Below are positions 1-10,867 of a stretch of 64,000 nucleotides of DNA, piece after piece. Location of the stretch: NCBI GenBank assembly GCA_030762175.1, contig CM060831.1, positions 7,135,001 to 7,199,000 of the forward strand, read 5' to 3'. Position numbers and translations under genes: made by a program. Position 1 is the stretch's first letter. Every line of letters begins with the position of its first letter. Source of the stretch: Metallyticus violacea. Its lineage: Eukaryota > Arthropoda > Insecta > Mantodea > Metallyticidae. The notes beneath the pieces are model-generated. The model ran no database searches. It saw nothing but the letters and a program-made list of their open reading frames with translations, and was not told the DNA's origin.

Positions 1-41
1 ACCTTTCCCAGCAGAAGCAACCACTTTTTATTTTGGTGCTA

Positions 42-49
42 GTGATGAT
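42..49. repeat. Left 8-bp target site duplication of H1
   Basis: GTGATGAT is repeated exactly at 1143-1150 on the other side of the hAT-like element. The perfect match suggests fairly recent insertion relative to neighbouring debris. Confidence 0.85.
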
Positions 50-1142
50 TAGAGCCCAGAAATATGGCAAACCACATTTTCTATCTAGCTGGATATAATT
101 AAGTCACATAGAAATGAACATGTTTCCGTACCGGTTGGAGAAGTTCTTATTTTGCCTATTTTGACTTCTGTTGCTATTTTATAGTTTAAAACTTTTGGGG
201 CCATTTTTGGATCCTTATGCATTTTTTGAGATTATTTAAGCATTTAAAAAAGCACATAACGAATTTCAATATATCCCAGGGAAAAAGTTATAACATAAAA
301 TGGCATGTTCATTTCACAATAAAAAAAATCCTAATGAGAATCTTGTTATATACATTTATTCCTTTTCAAGCAGTCAAAAACTTTCTCCTCTACTCATTCA
401 CTTAAGCTCTTTAAATAGCACAATCTTCATTAGTAAAAGGAACGCACAGTTATCTCAGGCGTATGAATATCAGGAAATAAAGAGGATGGGGAAGGTGCTA
501 TCGTTTTAAATAGTCCTGGCGAAAGAACTTGTATCGATCTCTGTGAGACAATTTTACGAAATTTGTGATGGAGGTAACTTCGCAGCAAACAAGTGCAAGC
601 TGTGCAATAAACCGTCCCTACAACACACTCAGTACGGAAGTAACAGAGGTGCTAGACTGATTCCCCTATAAACACAAACAGAAAATGAACTAAACCAGAA
701 ACCACTGCGCATCTTTTGCTCATGGGTCAGGACTATTAAAACAACTTTACTTTGTTTTGATCATCATTTCCATGATGTCCTGAAAGGTGAATGTTCTTGT
801 AACTGATATGAGTCCTTCCGAAACTGTTTTAAATATGCTCTAATCACTTCAGTGGAAGTAGAACGTTCTTTTTCCAAGTTGAAAAATGTTCTGCCAAGCG
901 GCTGACTATGACAGTTGATACCTTAAGAAACATGTTGTTGTTGCTTGTAACCAAGAAAAGTAAGCTTAAGTACTTTAATTGTGTAATGAATAAATTATTC
1001 AATATGTTAAATTTCTAATTTCAGCAATGAGAGTTTTAACTATTAATAAATGTATATTTTATTTATATTACTGTTTTCAGTATTTAAGTGCGTTTTACGT
1101 GCCTATTTTAATCAAAATAAATGCCTGAACTTTCGGGCTCTG
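50..1142 (+). mobile_element. hAT-like non-autonomous element, copy H1
   Basis: A 1093-bp element with near-perfect 8-bp-duplication architecture. The left end reads TAGAGCCCAGAAAT, and the right end, reverse-complemented, reads CAGAGCCCGAAAGTT. Both are flanked by the direct repeat GTGATGAT (42-49 and 1143-1150). Terminal inverted repeats starting YAGAG and an 8-bp duplication are hallmarks of the hAT superfamily. Near 838-903 an open stretch encodes SVEVERSFSKLKNVL, resembling the C-terminal dimerisation region of hAT transposases, then stops. The rest carries many stops, so the element cannot encode a transposase. It is probably an internally deleted derivative of a longer element. Three relatives lie in this window (34461, 36272, 52660). 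Confidence 0.85.
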
Positions 1143-1183
1143 GTGATGATGGAGATTTCGACACAGAGCTTCGCTGTTTGCTC

Positions 1184-1660
1184 TCATGATCGGAATGAGT
1201 AGAAGTAACCTGCAGGCGTCAAACTTGGAACCCAACACGTCCCATTTGTTCTATATTTGGTACGATCCTCTCTCACAATGACAGCGGCGGTTCCGTTAAA
1301 GTACAAACTGGAGCAGCGGATTCGCCTATCTTTGACTGATTTCCCGCCTTCTTTCAACAATTTCAACTGTATTCAAGCTGTGCTACAGAGAACAACAAAC
1401 TCTCCATAGTCTTCTGTTAACATTGCATACACCTCAGCTGAAGATTTGTTGAGATGAAAGCAGAATTTCAGAGCAGCATATTGTTCGTCGCTTGTTACCT
1501 CCATTTTGCTGTAGGCGGAACGCAACATATCTGCCACAGGCAGGGACTGGAAGTGACAACAGGTAAATAGTACCATGTGTTAATTACGCATTAAGCTAAT
1601 AAATATTTTAGTTAAATTTTAGCGCGAGAAATTATGCCTATTAAAATATAATAACCTGTT
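1184..1660 (-). pseudogene. Mariner transposase N-terminal remnant (subfamily M2)
   Basis: On the minus strand an open stretch starting near 1503 reads MEVTSDEQYAALKFCFHLNK, the start of the helix-turn-helix DNA-binding region of mariner transposases. It runs to about 1373 and breaks; a second stretch (1184-1366) contains GGKSVKDRR, like the family's linker. No catalytic domain follows. The right terminus (1584-1650, with AGAAATTATGCCTATTAAAA) is shared with remnants at 24.33-24.93 and 33.6-33.93 kb, so it marks the element end. The remnant sits directly against the hAT-like element's right duplication. Confidence 0.7.
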
Positions 1661-2242
1661 ATTACATAAACCTCGTATATATCCAAACTTTGAAGCAACT
1701 AAAACTACTATCTCGTAACACGTTTTGCAAAAAGTAGAAGTGCGTTGTCTTAGTAACAGAACCTTTGAGTTACATCATGAAAGCCCATGAACATTTTATG
1801 TTAAGAGTTACATTCTATTTTCACAATATATAAGCAGGTATATATGCGCCAAGACTTGGCAGCAGGGTGGTCAACCGGCTCATCTGGTACCACAGCTAGA
1901 TGGATTTGATCCCATGATAAAATACTTTTAAAAGTGTCCTTTGCTCTGGTCGACCTCCGGAAGATATGAATGAAAAATCAATCCATTATGTGCTTACTTA
2001 TTGACGGAAGTCGCCGAAACCACTACTGGCAGCTCTGACACAACATTTAAAGCTATGAAATATTTCCTGAACAACAAAAATAAGATGAAATTGATCAGAA
2101 TGTGTGCACCTAATGTGAGAGGCATGCATTGGTGATGAAAGTTTATTACGAGCGTTGTTCGAAAAGCCACGAAAACTCAAAAGGTGGTAGCACTTGATGG
2201 TTTTCAAAGTTATCTTGGCAACATGGTGAATGTTTAAGGATT
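1661..2242. other. Unassigned AT-rich stretch
   Basis: No gene or clear repeat seen. Around 1866-1912 there is a weak tRNA-like stretch ending in TTTGATCCCA, possibly the head of a very old SINE, but it lacks a convincing A box. Confidence 0.3.
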
Positions 2243-2510
2243 TTTTAATTGTGTTTAACGCCCGTTTTTACTACCGAGGCATCACAAGCGGTGTACACTG
2301 GTGATACACGAGATGCATGATAAATTGGGGGAAAAAAATTTAAAGAAGGAAACGTGCCAAGGTTAAGTTCCTCCCCGGCTTTTGCCATTTATGAGGACAG
2401 AGGAAAACCTTGAAAAAAATTTCAGTCAGGGAGGACAGTCCTGGGAATCGAATTCCAGACCTCCCGCTCATGAATCCGCGCCTTAACGACCTCGGCCACT
2501 CGTGGCGGTC
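2243..2510 (-). mobile_element. SINE-A copy 1 (tRNA-derived)
   Basis: Minus-strand copy of the window's commonest short repeat. The tRNA-like head is at the right end (GGCCGAGGTCGTTAAGGCGC in reverse, B box GATTCGAAT-type). A unique body contains CATTTGCCATTTATGAGGAC in some copies, and the tail ends ACGGGCGTTAAACACAAT. Pol III A and B boxes in the head imply RNA polymerase III transcription when the element was active. Diverged, with no clear target duplication. Confidence 0.85.
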
Positions 2511-2574
2511 TCACCTTCATATATACAAATCTACATGCATACACACAAATATGCAAACACATCAATATACTTAC

Positions 2575-3485
2575 ATTTTCTATTAATAATTTTATATGCA
2601 AATACATAAACATAAATGGAACCGCTACTCTTGAGCTCCCCCTTCCATTTATTCACACTCTCCCTTTAACTCCCTCCTCTTCATTATAGCCATTAATCTT
2701 CTCTGTTGGGCCTTCTCTAGAAATATTCTCAAATTGAGTGAGTATCTCGCATACACCAACACTCCCCGGCAAATGTTCAAACTTCTATTGACATTCATAA
2801 ATTTCGGTGATAAATGCTCATTTTTTAATATCTCCGTTTTCCTGCATTCTGCCAAAATATGTCTCCAGGTATCGCTTTCTCCACCAGTAGGCAAATTCTT
2901 TCCCCGAGAACATTAAATGTTTTGTTTCCTTTCCAAGACCCTAATCTGAACCATGCGAGACCACTTCTTTCTTCTGCCACAGATATCTAAATAATCCCCC
3001 CTCTCCCAAACCGGATGTATTTGAGCCTGCAGGTTAAGCGATACTTTTTCTGCGCATTGGGACTCAGTATTTTGTCTATCTATATCTTGCAAACGTTCAA
3101 CAATTTCGTGTAATGCCCTCTCCCCTTAACTAAATATACCCCAATTCAATATTGTCATTCTTTATTTTTGATGTCCAACTCATGTTCCACCCTTCCCTTA
3201 TTTGCTCCCTTAGACAGACTGCTCGAAGAAGAGCTCGATTCCCCGTTATCCTTCACCAGCATTTCATTGTTTCTTATTTTTAAATTCACACTTTCGTTAG
3301 AAATACCAAACTCTTTAAGAACCCCACAATTTGCTGTACCCCTTCCTACTTGTTGCAACCGTTTTAGAAACTGTGTACCTGATTAAGTTCCTCGGTGTTT
3401 TCCCACTCCCAAATCTCGGCCTTGTACGTCATAGTTGATCTCACACCCGCCTCGTACAACAACTCATTGTTCTCAGTGGAGTTTC
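2575..3485 (-). pseudogene. Non-LTR retrotransposon 3' end (LINE copy L1)
   Basis: Minus-strand remnant of the end of a LINE second open frame. The 2649-2894 frame reads GGESDTWRHILAECRKTE followed by LKNEHLSPKF, matching the C-terminal CxxC...H...C zinc-finger module typical of Jockey/R1/I-group LINEs, with the first cysteines lost. Further upstream coding (to about 3485) is broken by stops; 3155-3358 is an open stretch in the expected position but not recognisable. The 3' side (about 2575-2640) is shared with the copy at 5.8 kb, so both belong to one family. Catalytic reverse transcriptase motifs are not visible here. Confidence 0.65.
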
Positions 3486-3659
3486 CGGTATTGATATGAG
3501 TAATGTAGCATGTTTTATAAATAATATTAGACGGTGAATGAAATTCCTGCAGAGTTTATTAAAGTGTATGGCGATATTTCTTATTCATTTTAGTCGATAA
3601 GCTGCGGAGTTTAAATTTAGCCGCACACCAGCCAATTTAATATGAATATTAATCAAAGC

Positions 3660-4440
3660 TCCTGTGACAAGTGCAGCTTGAAGGATCGCCAAAATTCTCT
3701 CATATCGTACGCATCAATTTACTTTCAAACAGACGTCTGCTTTAACAGTGCAGTGCAACTCGCAGTCCATACGACCTTTGTCATTGCCTCTTGCAATTGC
3801 CCCATGTCCAATGACAAAGTGCGACGTTCTGAGTTTTCTGCTTATGGAAGAGGATGAGTTTGCTGAGAGACTTGCTTTCAGCGATGAAGCAATGGCAAAG
3901 TGAACAGATAGGATGTGCGAATGTGGGGCTGCTGTCGTGCACCGCGTTCGAGCCTTGCAAACAGTTAATGTGTTCTGTGCAGTCACACAGTTTAAAGTTT
4001 ATGGTCCCTTTTTCTTCTGCGAAAAAGACCATTACAGAACACTTTGTATCTGGACATGCTAGAAAACTGGCTCATGCCGCAGCTGGAGACTGACAGTGTA
4101 GATTTTCTCTATCAACAGGATGGTGCTCCACCCCACTTCCATCAAAATGATCGTGAACTTTTAAATAGGAGATTGAGAAACCGATGGGGTGGGAGTGATG
4201 ATCAGTAACTTTATCATGACCCCCATACTCCCCCAACCTAACCCCATTAAATGCGTGGGGCTATGTCAAAGATTCAATGTTTGTGTCTACTTTACCAGTA
4301 AACCTATAAGAACTGCGAGCTCATATCAACAGTGCCTTTAAACAGGTTGATAGAAACTGTTGCGTCAAGTATGAGAAGAATGTGAGTATAGACTGGACAC
4401 CTGCTGAATTATTAGGGGGGTACACTTCATGGGCCACTTG
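3660..4440 (+). pseudogene. Tc1/mariner-superfamily DDE transposase remnant
   Basis: Plus-strand fragments in several frames resemble one transposase. EEDEFAERLAFSDEA (about 3846-3890) corresponds to the first catalytic aspartate in the FSDEA motif. VNVFCAV and KVYGPFFFAEKTIT follow with the frame disturbed. FLYQQDGAPPHF (about 4106-4140) is the second aspartate motif. A tail with NPIKCVGLCQ-like and SMFVSTLPVNL residues (about 4240-4310) matches the usual WGYVKD region. Stops and frameshifts occur throughout, so it is dead. The remnant ends near a G-run at 4450. The insect proteins it resembles are usually labelled Tc3-like. Confidence 0.7.
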
Positions 4441-4445
4441 TAATT

Positions 4446-5282
4446 GTGGGGGGGGGGGGGTTCTATATGTCTATAGAATTTCTGATAATGCTTAAATAAC
4501 ACTGCAGTACAAGTTTGTGAAACCGCTTCAACATGTATAACTTTGTATGTTAATAGAGAATTTGAGGATATGAAATAGAGGATTACAAATGCTGTCTCGG
4601 TAGGGTTAGGTAAAAGATACAGACTAAATGTAAAACGCTTTTATTTGCAATGAGGAAATTGAAAAATTGATAAAAGATAAAAAAAAAAAGAAGTCAGAGT
4701 AAAATTCAAATATACAGAACTGGTCCAGAGCAAAACTGAATTCAAAAAAGCTGCGCACCAGTAAAACATGAAAGTAGGAAATTGGAATGTGATGTTGGGA
4801 TATCAGTAAAATCAAGTACGAGGGTGTCAAATTATTCGACATTTAAACAAACGAAAAAAAAAACAGCACAACTAAAACATGCATAAATAATCATTAGCTA
4901 AAGTACTTTAAATGAACAAAATACACAATTCTCTGTTTTCTCATAATGTGTGCATTTCTCTCCTTTTTCGGAATTGTGAACACCATTACCCCATAATCCA
5001 GGAACAAGAGAGAGGTTGCCGATATAATTCCATACATTCTTACAGATAAATTACAAAACCACTCCTTGTAATTATTTAAAGAATAAATTATTATCATCCA
5101 CATATGCACTTTGCTGAATGTCTGCAGATTTCAAAACCCAATGACTAAGGTGTCGGTTGGTTGTCAGAAGTTCCTAGAAGTAGGTCTTATATTTGATTTG
5201 TGGTTGGGAGTTCCTCAACTATAAGATGTCTATAAAATAGGTAATTATATGAAATATAAAGTATGAGGACGAACCTATCCAC
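4446..5282. other. Unassigned AT-rich stretch with a G homopolymer
   Basis: A G-run of about 10 bases lies at 4449-4460. Otherwise there are A-runs (4678-4690, 4853-4863) and no recognisable gene or repeat. Confidence 0.4.
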
Positions 5283-5293
5283 TCACTTGGTTA

Positions 5294-5592
5294 GTCGGTC
5301 CTGGTGGTGTGGTGGTTACCATACTTGCCTCCTACACCCAAGATCGCGGGTTCGAACCTGGCCAGGACCGATGGATTTTTTCGAGTGTAAAAATCCTAAG
5401 TATGGCTTCCTTTGGAAGGGAAGTAAAGCCGTGGGTACCGTGCCGTACATTTACGGCACGAAAAAGAACCCCAAGCCTGAAAGAGAGGCCTCTGAGCAAA
5501 ATTTGTCGGCCGTTTCACGCCCTGAGTTGAATGGGACGCTGATGACCTGAGATGTTAAAGAGTGTCCATAAATAAATCAATAAAAAAAAAAA
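5294..5592 (+). mobile_element. SINE-B copy 1, young, with 11-bp target duplication
   Basis: The tRNA-like head begins GTCGGTCCTGGTGGTGTGGT, with a B box GGTTCGAACC at 5350-5360, so it is a Pol III-type tRNA-derived SINE whose head most resembles tRNA-Val or tRNA-Asp. The body ends ATGTTAAAGAGTGTCC, then AATAAATCAATAAAAAAA. A perfect 11-bp direct repeat TCACTTGGTTA flanks it (5283-5293 and 5593-5603), which is diagnostic of LINE-mediated target-primed insertion. It is among the least decayed copies in the window. The open frames across it are only its translation. Confidence 0.93.
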
Positions 5593-5814
5593 TCACTTGG
5601 TTATGCTACTTTGTGAAAACTTTAAAATAAAACTCTAATGTTTCTAATATACATACCTGATTTTACAATATCAAGTTCGGCTGTACATGCTTCGAACTGG
5701 GGAAAACATATAACACCCGACAAGTGGTACCCGTTTGGCGGTCTATGACCAACTAGCTCTTCCCTAGTTTTGCCCACGACTTGTTACATAGGTATATACC
5801 GATATAATTACATC

Positions 5815-6310
5815 ACAATTTTCTATTAATAATTTCATGTATGCGTAGAACCCTTACCCTTGAGCTCCCTCTTCCAGTTACTCACCCCCCAACTCCCCTC
5901 TCTTCTCTATAGTTATTAATCTTATTTGTCGAGTCTTCGCTAAGAATATTCCTGATTTGTGTTTATCTCTCTCATGAACCAAGGCTTCCCATCAAGTGTT
6001 CTATCTCATGTTGGAATTCAGAAAGTGTGGTGGCAAATGCTCATTTCTTAAAATCTCTTGTTACCTTGCATTCTGTCAGAATATGCCTCTTGGTATCGCT
6101 TTCTCCGCACAGTGGGCAAATTATTTACTCGAAAGTACTAACTGTTTTATTTCCTATCCAAATCCCTAATATGAGCCTTGCAAGAACACTTCTTTCTTCT
6201 CTTCCACTGACATCTGGATAATCCCTTCTCCCTGACACCTGATCTATTATGGCATAATTATAGTGTGTATCAAGTTCTAACTCAATACAACATTTGGTCC
6301 CAATGAATCT
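5815..6310 (-). pseudogene. Non-LTR retrotransposon 3' end (LINE copy L2)
   Basis: Same family and strand as the remnant at 2575-3485. Both share the terminal TTTCTATTAATAATTT, the CTTGAGCTCCC block, and the stretch encoding the histidine-cysteine end of a LINE zinc finger (here CPLCGESDT-like, about 6080-6115 on the minus strand). The 5' end is truncated near 6310, as expected for incomplete reverse transcription. Many stops. Confidence 0.65.
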
Positions 6311-6406
6311 CATGCTATAGTAGTTTACAATACTTTATGCGAGAGTCTTATATAATATTGTTTTTTATTATTTTAATTTGTTTACTATTAATTATTTATT
6401 CAAATA

Positions 6407-6478
6407 ATTGGATCAATTTTCTTTGTAGCAACAGGATTCCATGGTTTACACGTAATTATTGGAACAACTTTTATACAT
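6407..6478 (+). pseudogene. Nuclear mitochondrial fragment (COX3)
   Basis: Twenty-four codons in one frame read IGSIFFVATGFHGLHVIIGT then TFIH. The FFVATGFHGLHVIIGTTF core is the strongly conserved part of cytochrome c oxidase subunit III, including the histidines of a transmembrane helix. Similarity stops at both sides: the upstream sequence is out of frame and the downstream sequence does not continue into the expected COX3 residues. This is therefore a small NUMT, about 70-75 bp, and not a functional gene. The AT-rich flank from about 6350 may also be mitochondrial, but I cannot prove it. Confidence 0.8.
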
Positions 6479-7539
6479 ATTCAGTTAACTTTATTCCATA
6501 AAAGTTTGAGCATGCTGATTCTTTTCAGTTTTGCATCTCCGCATACGAAACGGTTGGCCTTCCCTGTATAATAAACTAGTTAATGTTGAACCTAATGTTG
6601 CATGTGTATAAACCGTTCTAAAAATCTCCTTGTATTCTGTTAACACTGTTGTGTAACTGGATTCTGTGTTAGCGGATCTGAGAGCAGCCGTGTAAGAAAA
6701 CGCCAGAGAAATCCGTCCGTTCTAATGAGAGTTTACGAGCTGGGGGCCTACAACACACTATGAAGGAGCACCTACACCCGCAGCGCATTTTCCTTGAAAT
6801 TTTCACGGCGATTTGTACAGAACAGAGGTTACTAATTTAGCTGCGTTAAAGCTAATACTGTCTTAGACATATACTAACGCGCAATGTGTCCGTCTACCTT
6901 CGGAACGCAGGACAGTGCCACAAAAGTATGGCATTCTGGCTAATAGTTTATAAAGTGATTCCTGTGTTATAAATCTTGAAGACGCTTTAAGAATGCATTA
7001 TGATTGGTTGGAACAGTTTCTCGTTCGTGTTTGGCCTCTCTAACCCATCAGTGTCTTTATTAATGAAATTGTTTGAATATTAAATAACAATAAATGTTAC
7101 CTTTAAATTCCAGATGATTTATAGCTTCAACTCAATATACACCCCCGCCCCAATAATTCACCACCTTTTCCTGAGCTTCAAATAAATTAATTATAAGGTT
7201 ATTATGATATACAGTACTGCAAATATTTATTACATCACCCACAAAATATTTATATTTGTTTCCTTTACAATCACCTTGAAATATCAGTATTTTCAAATGT
7301 TCCTATAATTGCATTTTTAACTAAAACCCGAATATTTTAAGTATAAAAATGTGAAACGTTTATGCTAATCATCTTTATATCTGTTAAAAATACAAGTAAA
7401 CAGCAAAATGTAAAATTTTGTAACTAAATAGCCACAATGTTGTAATTAAAATTGCATAAATCTGATGAGTTCTTGTTTAATAATTATAATAAGAGAATAT
7501 TTTAAATAGTAAAGTCAGTTCTTCTCATCGTAAAAATGG
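6479..7539. other. Unassigned AT-rich stretch
   Basis: No recognisable gene. Several A/T-rich segments (7190-7500) but no clear repeat structure. Confidence 0.4.
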
Positions 7540-8650
7540 TGTATTAATACTTTGTATCTCCAGCTTTTATCACAGCAGCACACCATTTGGGCATTGAAAG
7601 TATTAAATTTTTGACTTGGTCAGGCGAAATCTCACTAAACCACACCCTATGTGTGACTTCAACCAGGTCTTTCCTATTTCATGATTTGTTATTCGCAAAA
7701 GCTGCATACCATCTTCTAACAATTTTCAATGGGGTTGAGATCTGGGCTGTTCCCTGACCATCTGAGAGTAAAACCCGTTGTTCTTCAAGAAAACTTCTAA
7801 AATTGTAACTTTTTTTTTTTTTTGAATTATATGTAACATGAATTTGGTAAAATTGTAGTTTATTTTGGTAAAATTAGCAGTGTTTAAGCAAAGTACTCAG
7901 TTTTCTTGACCTATGACATGCTGCGGTGTCATCCTGGAAAGTACAAGCAAGGGTGATACAAACTGCCGACATTTAACTTTCTCTTAAAATCATTATGTAT
8001 GCATCTGCATTTACTGTTCTCTCTACAAAATGTAATGCAGCCATTCCTTTGTGGGAAATACAACTTTCGGGGAACTTCACTGTTGGGTCCAAACATTCAG
8101 GCAGAAATTCTTCATTGCTACAAAGATAAATAGTTTTTCATCGTTTCCTCTAATATTAAATTTCGATATATCTCAGAAGATGACTTTACTCCATATTTCT
8201 TCAGTCCAATGAGTACCACCACGGGTGGCCGAGGTCGCTAAGGCGCGGACTCTTGAGTGGGAGGTCTGGGATTCGAATCCCACCAAGACCGTCCTCCCTG
8301 AAAGGTTTTTTCCCAGGTTTTCCTCAGTCCTTATAAATGGCAAATGAGGCCTGAGGAAACTTAGGCCTGGAACGTTTCCTTCCTTAAAAGAGTTCTTTCC
8401 CAATTTATCATTTTATCTCATGTATAAAATGATAAATGTCTATCATGTTTATGTCTATCGCCTGTGATGCCTCAGTAGTAAAAACGGGCGTTAAACACCA
8501 TTAAAAAAAAAGTCCAATGGGAATGTTCCTTGGACCATTCTAGTGGTATTTTGTTCATTTTAACTGTAAATGGGGGGCTTCTTCCGTGGCTGTGCGTCTT
8601 AACTCACATCTTTCGGTAGGATTCCTTCCCCCCATAACCAAGCTAGGCAC
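7540..8650 (-). pseudogene. Tc1-like transposase remnant split by a SINE-A
   Basis: Minus strand. The C-terminal part (about 7540-7770) reads DLVEVTHRVWFSEISPDQV then SMPKWCAAVIKAGDTKY, matching the end of Tc1 transposases; just before it, a GNSPDLNPIE-like region (about 7725-7760) is recognisable. The N-terminal side reads NKIPLEWSKEHSHWT (8520-8570) and continues across the SINE into EEIWSKVIF, then a stop and ISKF, so the first aspartate motif FSDESKF is degraded. SINE-A (8212-8510) has been inserted between these two parts. Two T-rich runs (7810-7825) mark deletions or slippage. Confidence 0.75.
8212..8510 (+). mobile_element. SINE-A copy 2, nested in a Tc1 remnant
   Basis: Plus-strand copy. 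Head GGGTGGCCGAGGTCGCTAAG, B box GATTCGAATCCC, body with AAATGGCAAATGAGG, tail ACGGGCGTTAAACACC then A-rich. It is flanked by a 9-bp direct repeat AGTCCAATG (8203-8211 and 8511-8519). Removing it rejoins the Tc1 coding remnant (HWT to EEIWSKV), so its insertion postdates the Tc1 element. Confidence 0.93.
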
Positions 8651-9473
8651 ATATTGGTTGATACGCAAGCGCCTTTAGCTGTTCAAACAGGCCATACAGG
8701 CGCGGAATTAAATAGAGATTATTGTCAACGTGATCTCAACAATCCATACTGTTATATACTATTATTAATCCATTATTTTAGTTACTAAACCCCACCATTA
8801 AGCCCCCCCCCCATGCCTCAATATGTCTATCGAGAGTGACAGTAAACATGTTTATAATCACAGAGCATTTCTGTGGACATCCTGTATTTTGTATTGAGGA
8901 CATTCAGTCGCACTTTGCCGTTAACCTGAGCAAGCACTAATACTGTCTTTTTGTTATTACAGGCTATTGTTGCACCACTGTAATAAATTACGTTGGATTA
9001 CTGAAGCAAATTTTACTTTAAAATGGATTTTCTATTTAATTTCTGAATAGGAAGCGAGCAAAGGGGTAGAAGAAAGCAAAAGAAAACCTTTTGATTTCTG
9101 ACATGTGAAATGTACTTAATTTTCCCTTGCCTAACGTGGGTAAACACAGAACCAGGAAGTTAACGGACAGTGAACATGGAATCTGAGCAATGCAGAGTAA
9201 TCTGTCTGTATACTCCAAATTCCATTGCTGGCAGAGGTAAAGGTATCAATCACTGCAACAGGCAACGGTTCTACGACGATACATTTAAAGTGAAATGTGC
9301 AATTTCTTAACACCAGGGTTGAAACTGAAATATAAGAACCAAACATAACAAAAACAAAGCATTTTGTATCCCATTGCATTTTGCATCGCCACATGCATCA
9401 AGTAGGTAAACAAATATTGATGCACTAAATGTTAAATAACTTGATGGTAGGTTTATGTCGAAATGCGTTTATC

Positions 9474-9474
<1 letters not shown>
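8651..9474. other. Unassigned stretch
   Basis: C-run near 8803-8812. No gene or recognisable repeat; open frames at 9036-9394 resemble nothing known to me. Confidence 0.35.

Positions 9475-9510
<36 letters not shown>
9475..9510. repeat. (AAT)n microsatellite
   Basis: About 12 perfect AAT units. Confidence 0.95.
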
Positions 9511-9932
9511 CAAATTGAACGTTTACTGCATACCCAACAACTACATTATAGTGTTACAAACTCATGTTAGCCGAAGTAGCTGTCAGGAAGTGAATTGACT
9601 TACAAATCTTCATTGTAACAGCAGAAAAAAAAAAAAAACCTGCTAAGTCCTCACCTTTATCTCCGAAATCAACATCCACAATGATCACAAATAAATACAA
9701 CTCTTAGCCATATAATGTTGGGGATTTGAAGAAAGCATCAGTCCTGTTGGCGGTACTGAAAAGAGCATTTAACAATAGCGGAAGTTATGGCACGCCACTC
9801 ATTGGAGTTGACCCGAGAGCATTTTCGAGCGACGGTTTTACAAGTGTCAGCCTAAAGTCCAAGCTCAAGACTGAATTCGAAAACTTATCTTCACAATCCT
9901 TCAAAGTACTCTCCACCTCTCTCCACACACAT
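9511..9932. other. Unassigned stretch
   Basis: A-run at 9624-9637. Open frame 9726-9995 is partly SINE translation and not a recognisable protein. Confidence 0.35.
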
Positions 9933-10215
9933 TACCGCCAAGGGTGGCCGGGGTCGTTAAGGCACGGACTCGTGAGCGGGAGGTTTGGGGTTTGAATCCC
10001 ATCAGGGCCGTCCTTCCTGACTGAGGTTTCTTACAGGTTTTCCTCAGTCCTCGTAAATGGCAAATGCCGGGAGGTACCCTAAACTTAGGCCTGGAACGTT
10101 TCCTTCCTTTAAAAAAATCGTTTTCCAATTTATCATTTCATCTCATGTATCAACAGTGTCCACAGCCTGTGATGCCTCAGTCGTAAAAACGGACGTTAAA
10201 CACCGTTAAAAAAAA
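9933..10215 (+). mobile_element. SINE-A copy 3
   Basis: Head AGGGTGGCCGGGGTCGTTAA, body AAATGGCAAATGCCGGGAG, tail GGACGTTAAACACCGTT and A-run. No convincing target duplication. Confidence 0.87.
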
Positions 10216-10867
10216 TCTCTACCTACAGCTGTAGACGGTACAACCACTTGTCAAAAGCACTGCGGTACTCGGACTGAGATATTGATAACAGAGCTGAATT
10301 GCAAGATTACAGTATTGCAAGATTACAGAGTGATAGAGCAGGATATGAAGTGAAAAATACATGCAACGCTAACTGAGGATATACATAACGTAACTTTCAG
10401 GCTTAAAATACACGCTTTTTCAGTGTTATATTATTAGCTGGACGTTTACAACTGTACTTAACAACTAAAGGGGAATGTGATTAATATTTAAGCTACTAGT
10501 TAATTTTAGACGTACGACTGGTTGTGTTTCTGTGTTCGAAACCGTTGTGTTTACCCCTCCCGCATTTATTGTACACTTTACACTACCAAGATTAATAGAG
10601 TACATACACTACCGCTAACATTTCTCTCTTCGTATCGCTCCCGCATTCCCTGTAATTCGGCTTTTTCCGTTGTCGTTCGGTACTGAAGGCAGGGCGGCCA
10701 ATGTTTCAAGTCGGATTATTCCTCCATGGGCATGCGCACATTATCTCCCTCATACTCTTTCACATGACACCAACGAGTTTATCGCTTGGAGGGAATGTTC
10801 AATTGTCAATGCCAACAATAACAAACCCCCATATGCCACATCTCCCCCCGGTGTACCTTAATCGACG
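10216..10867. other. Unassigned stretch
   Basis: No gene seen. Contains a local tandem duplication near 10300-10330 (GCAAGATTACAG repeated twice). Confidence 0.4.

Noticed and set aside
1866..1912. tRNA-like head at 1.87 kb
   Set aside because: No clear A box or SINE body; left as an unproven old fragment.
5294..5366. Genuine tRNA gene
   Set aside because: The tRNA-like heads are attached to repeated SINE bodies and have mismatched stems; no CCA-ready or isolated tRNA seen.
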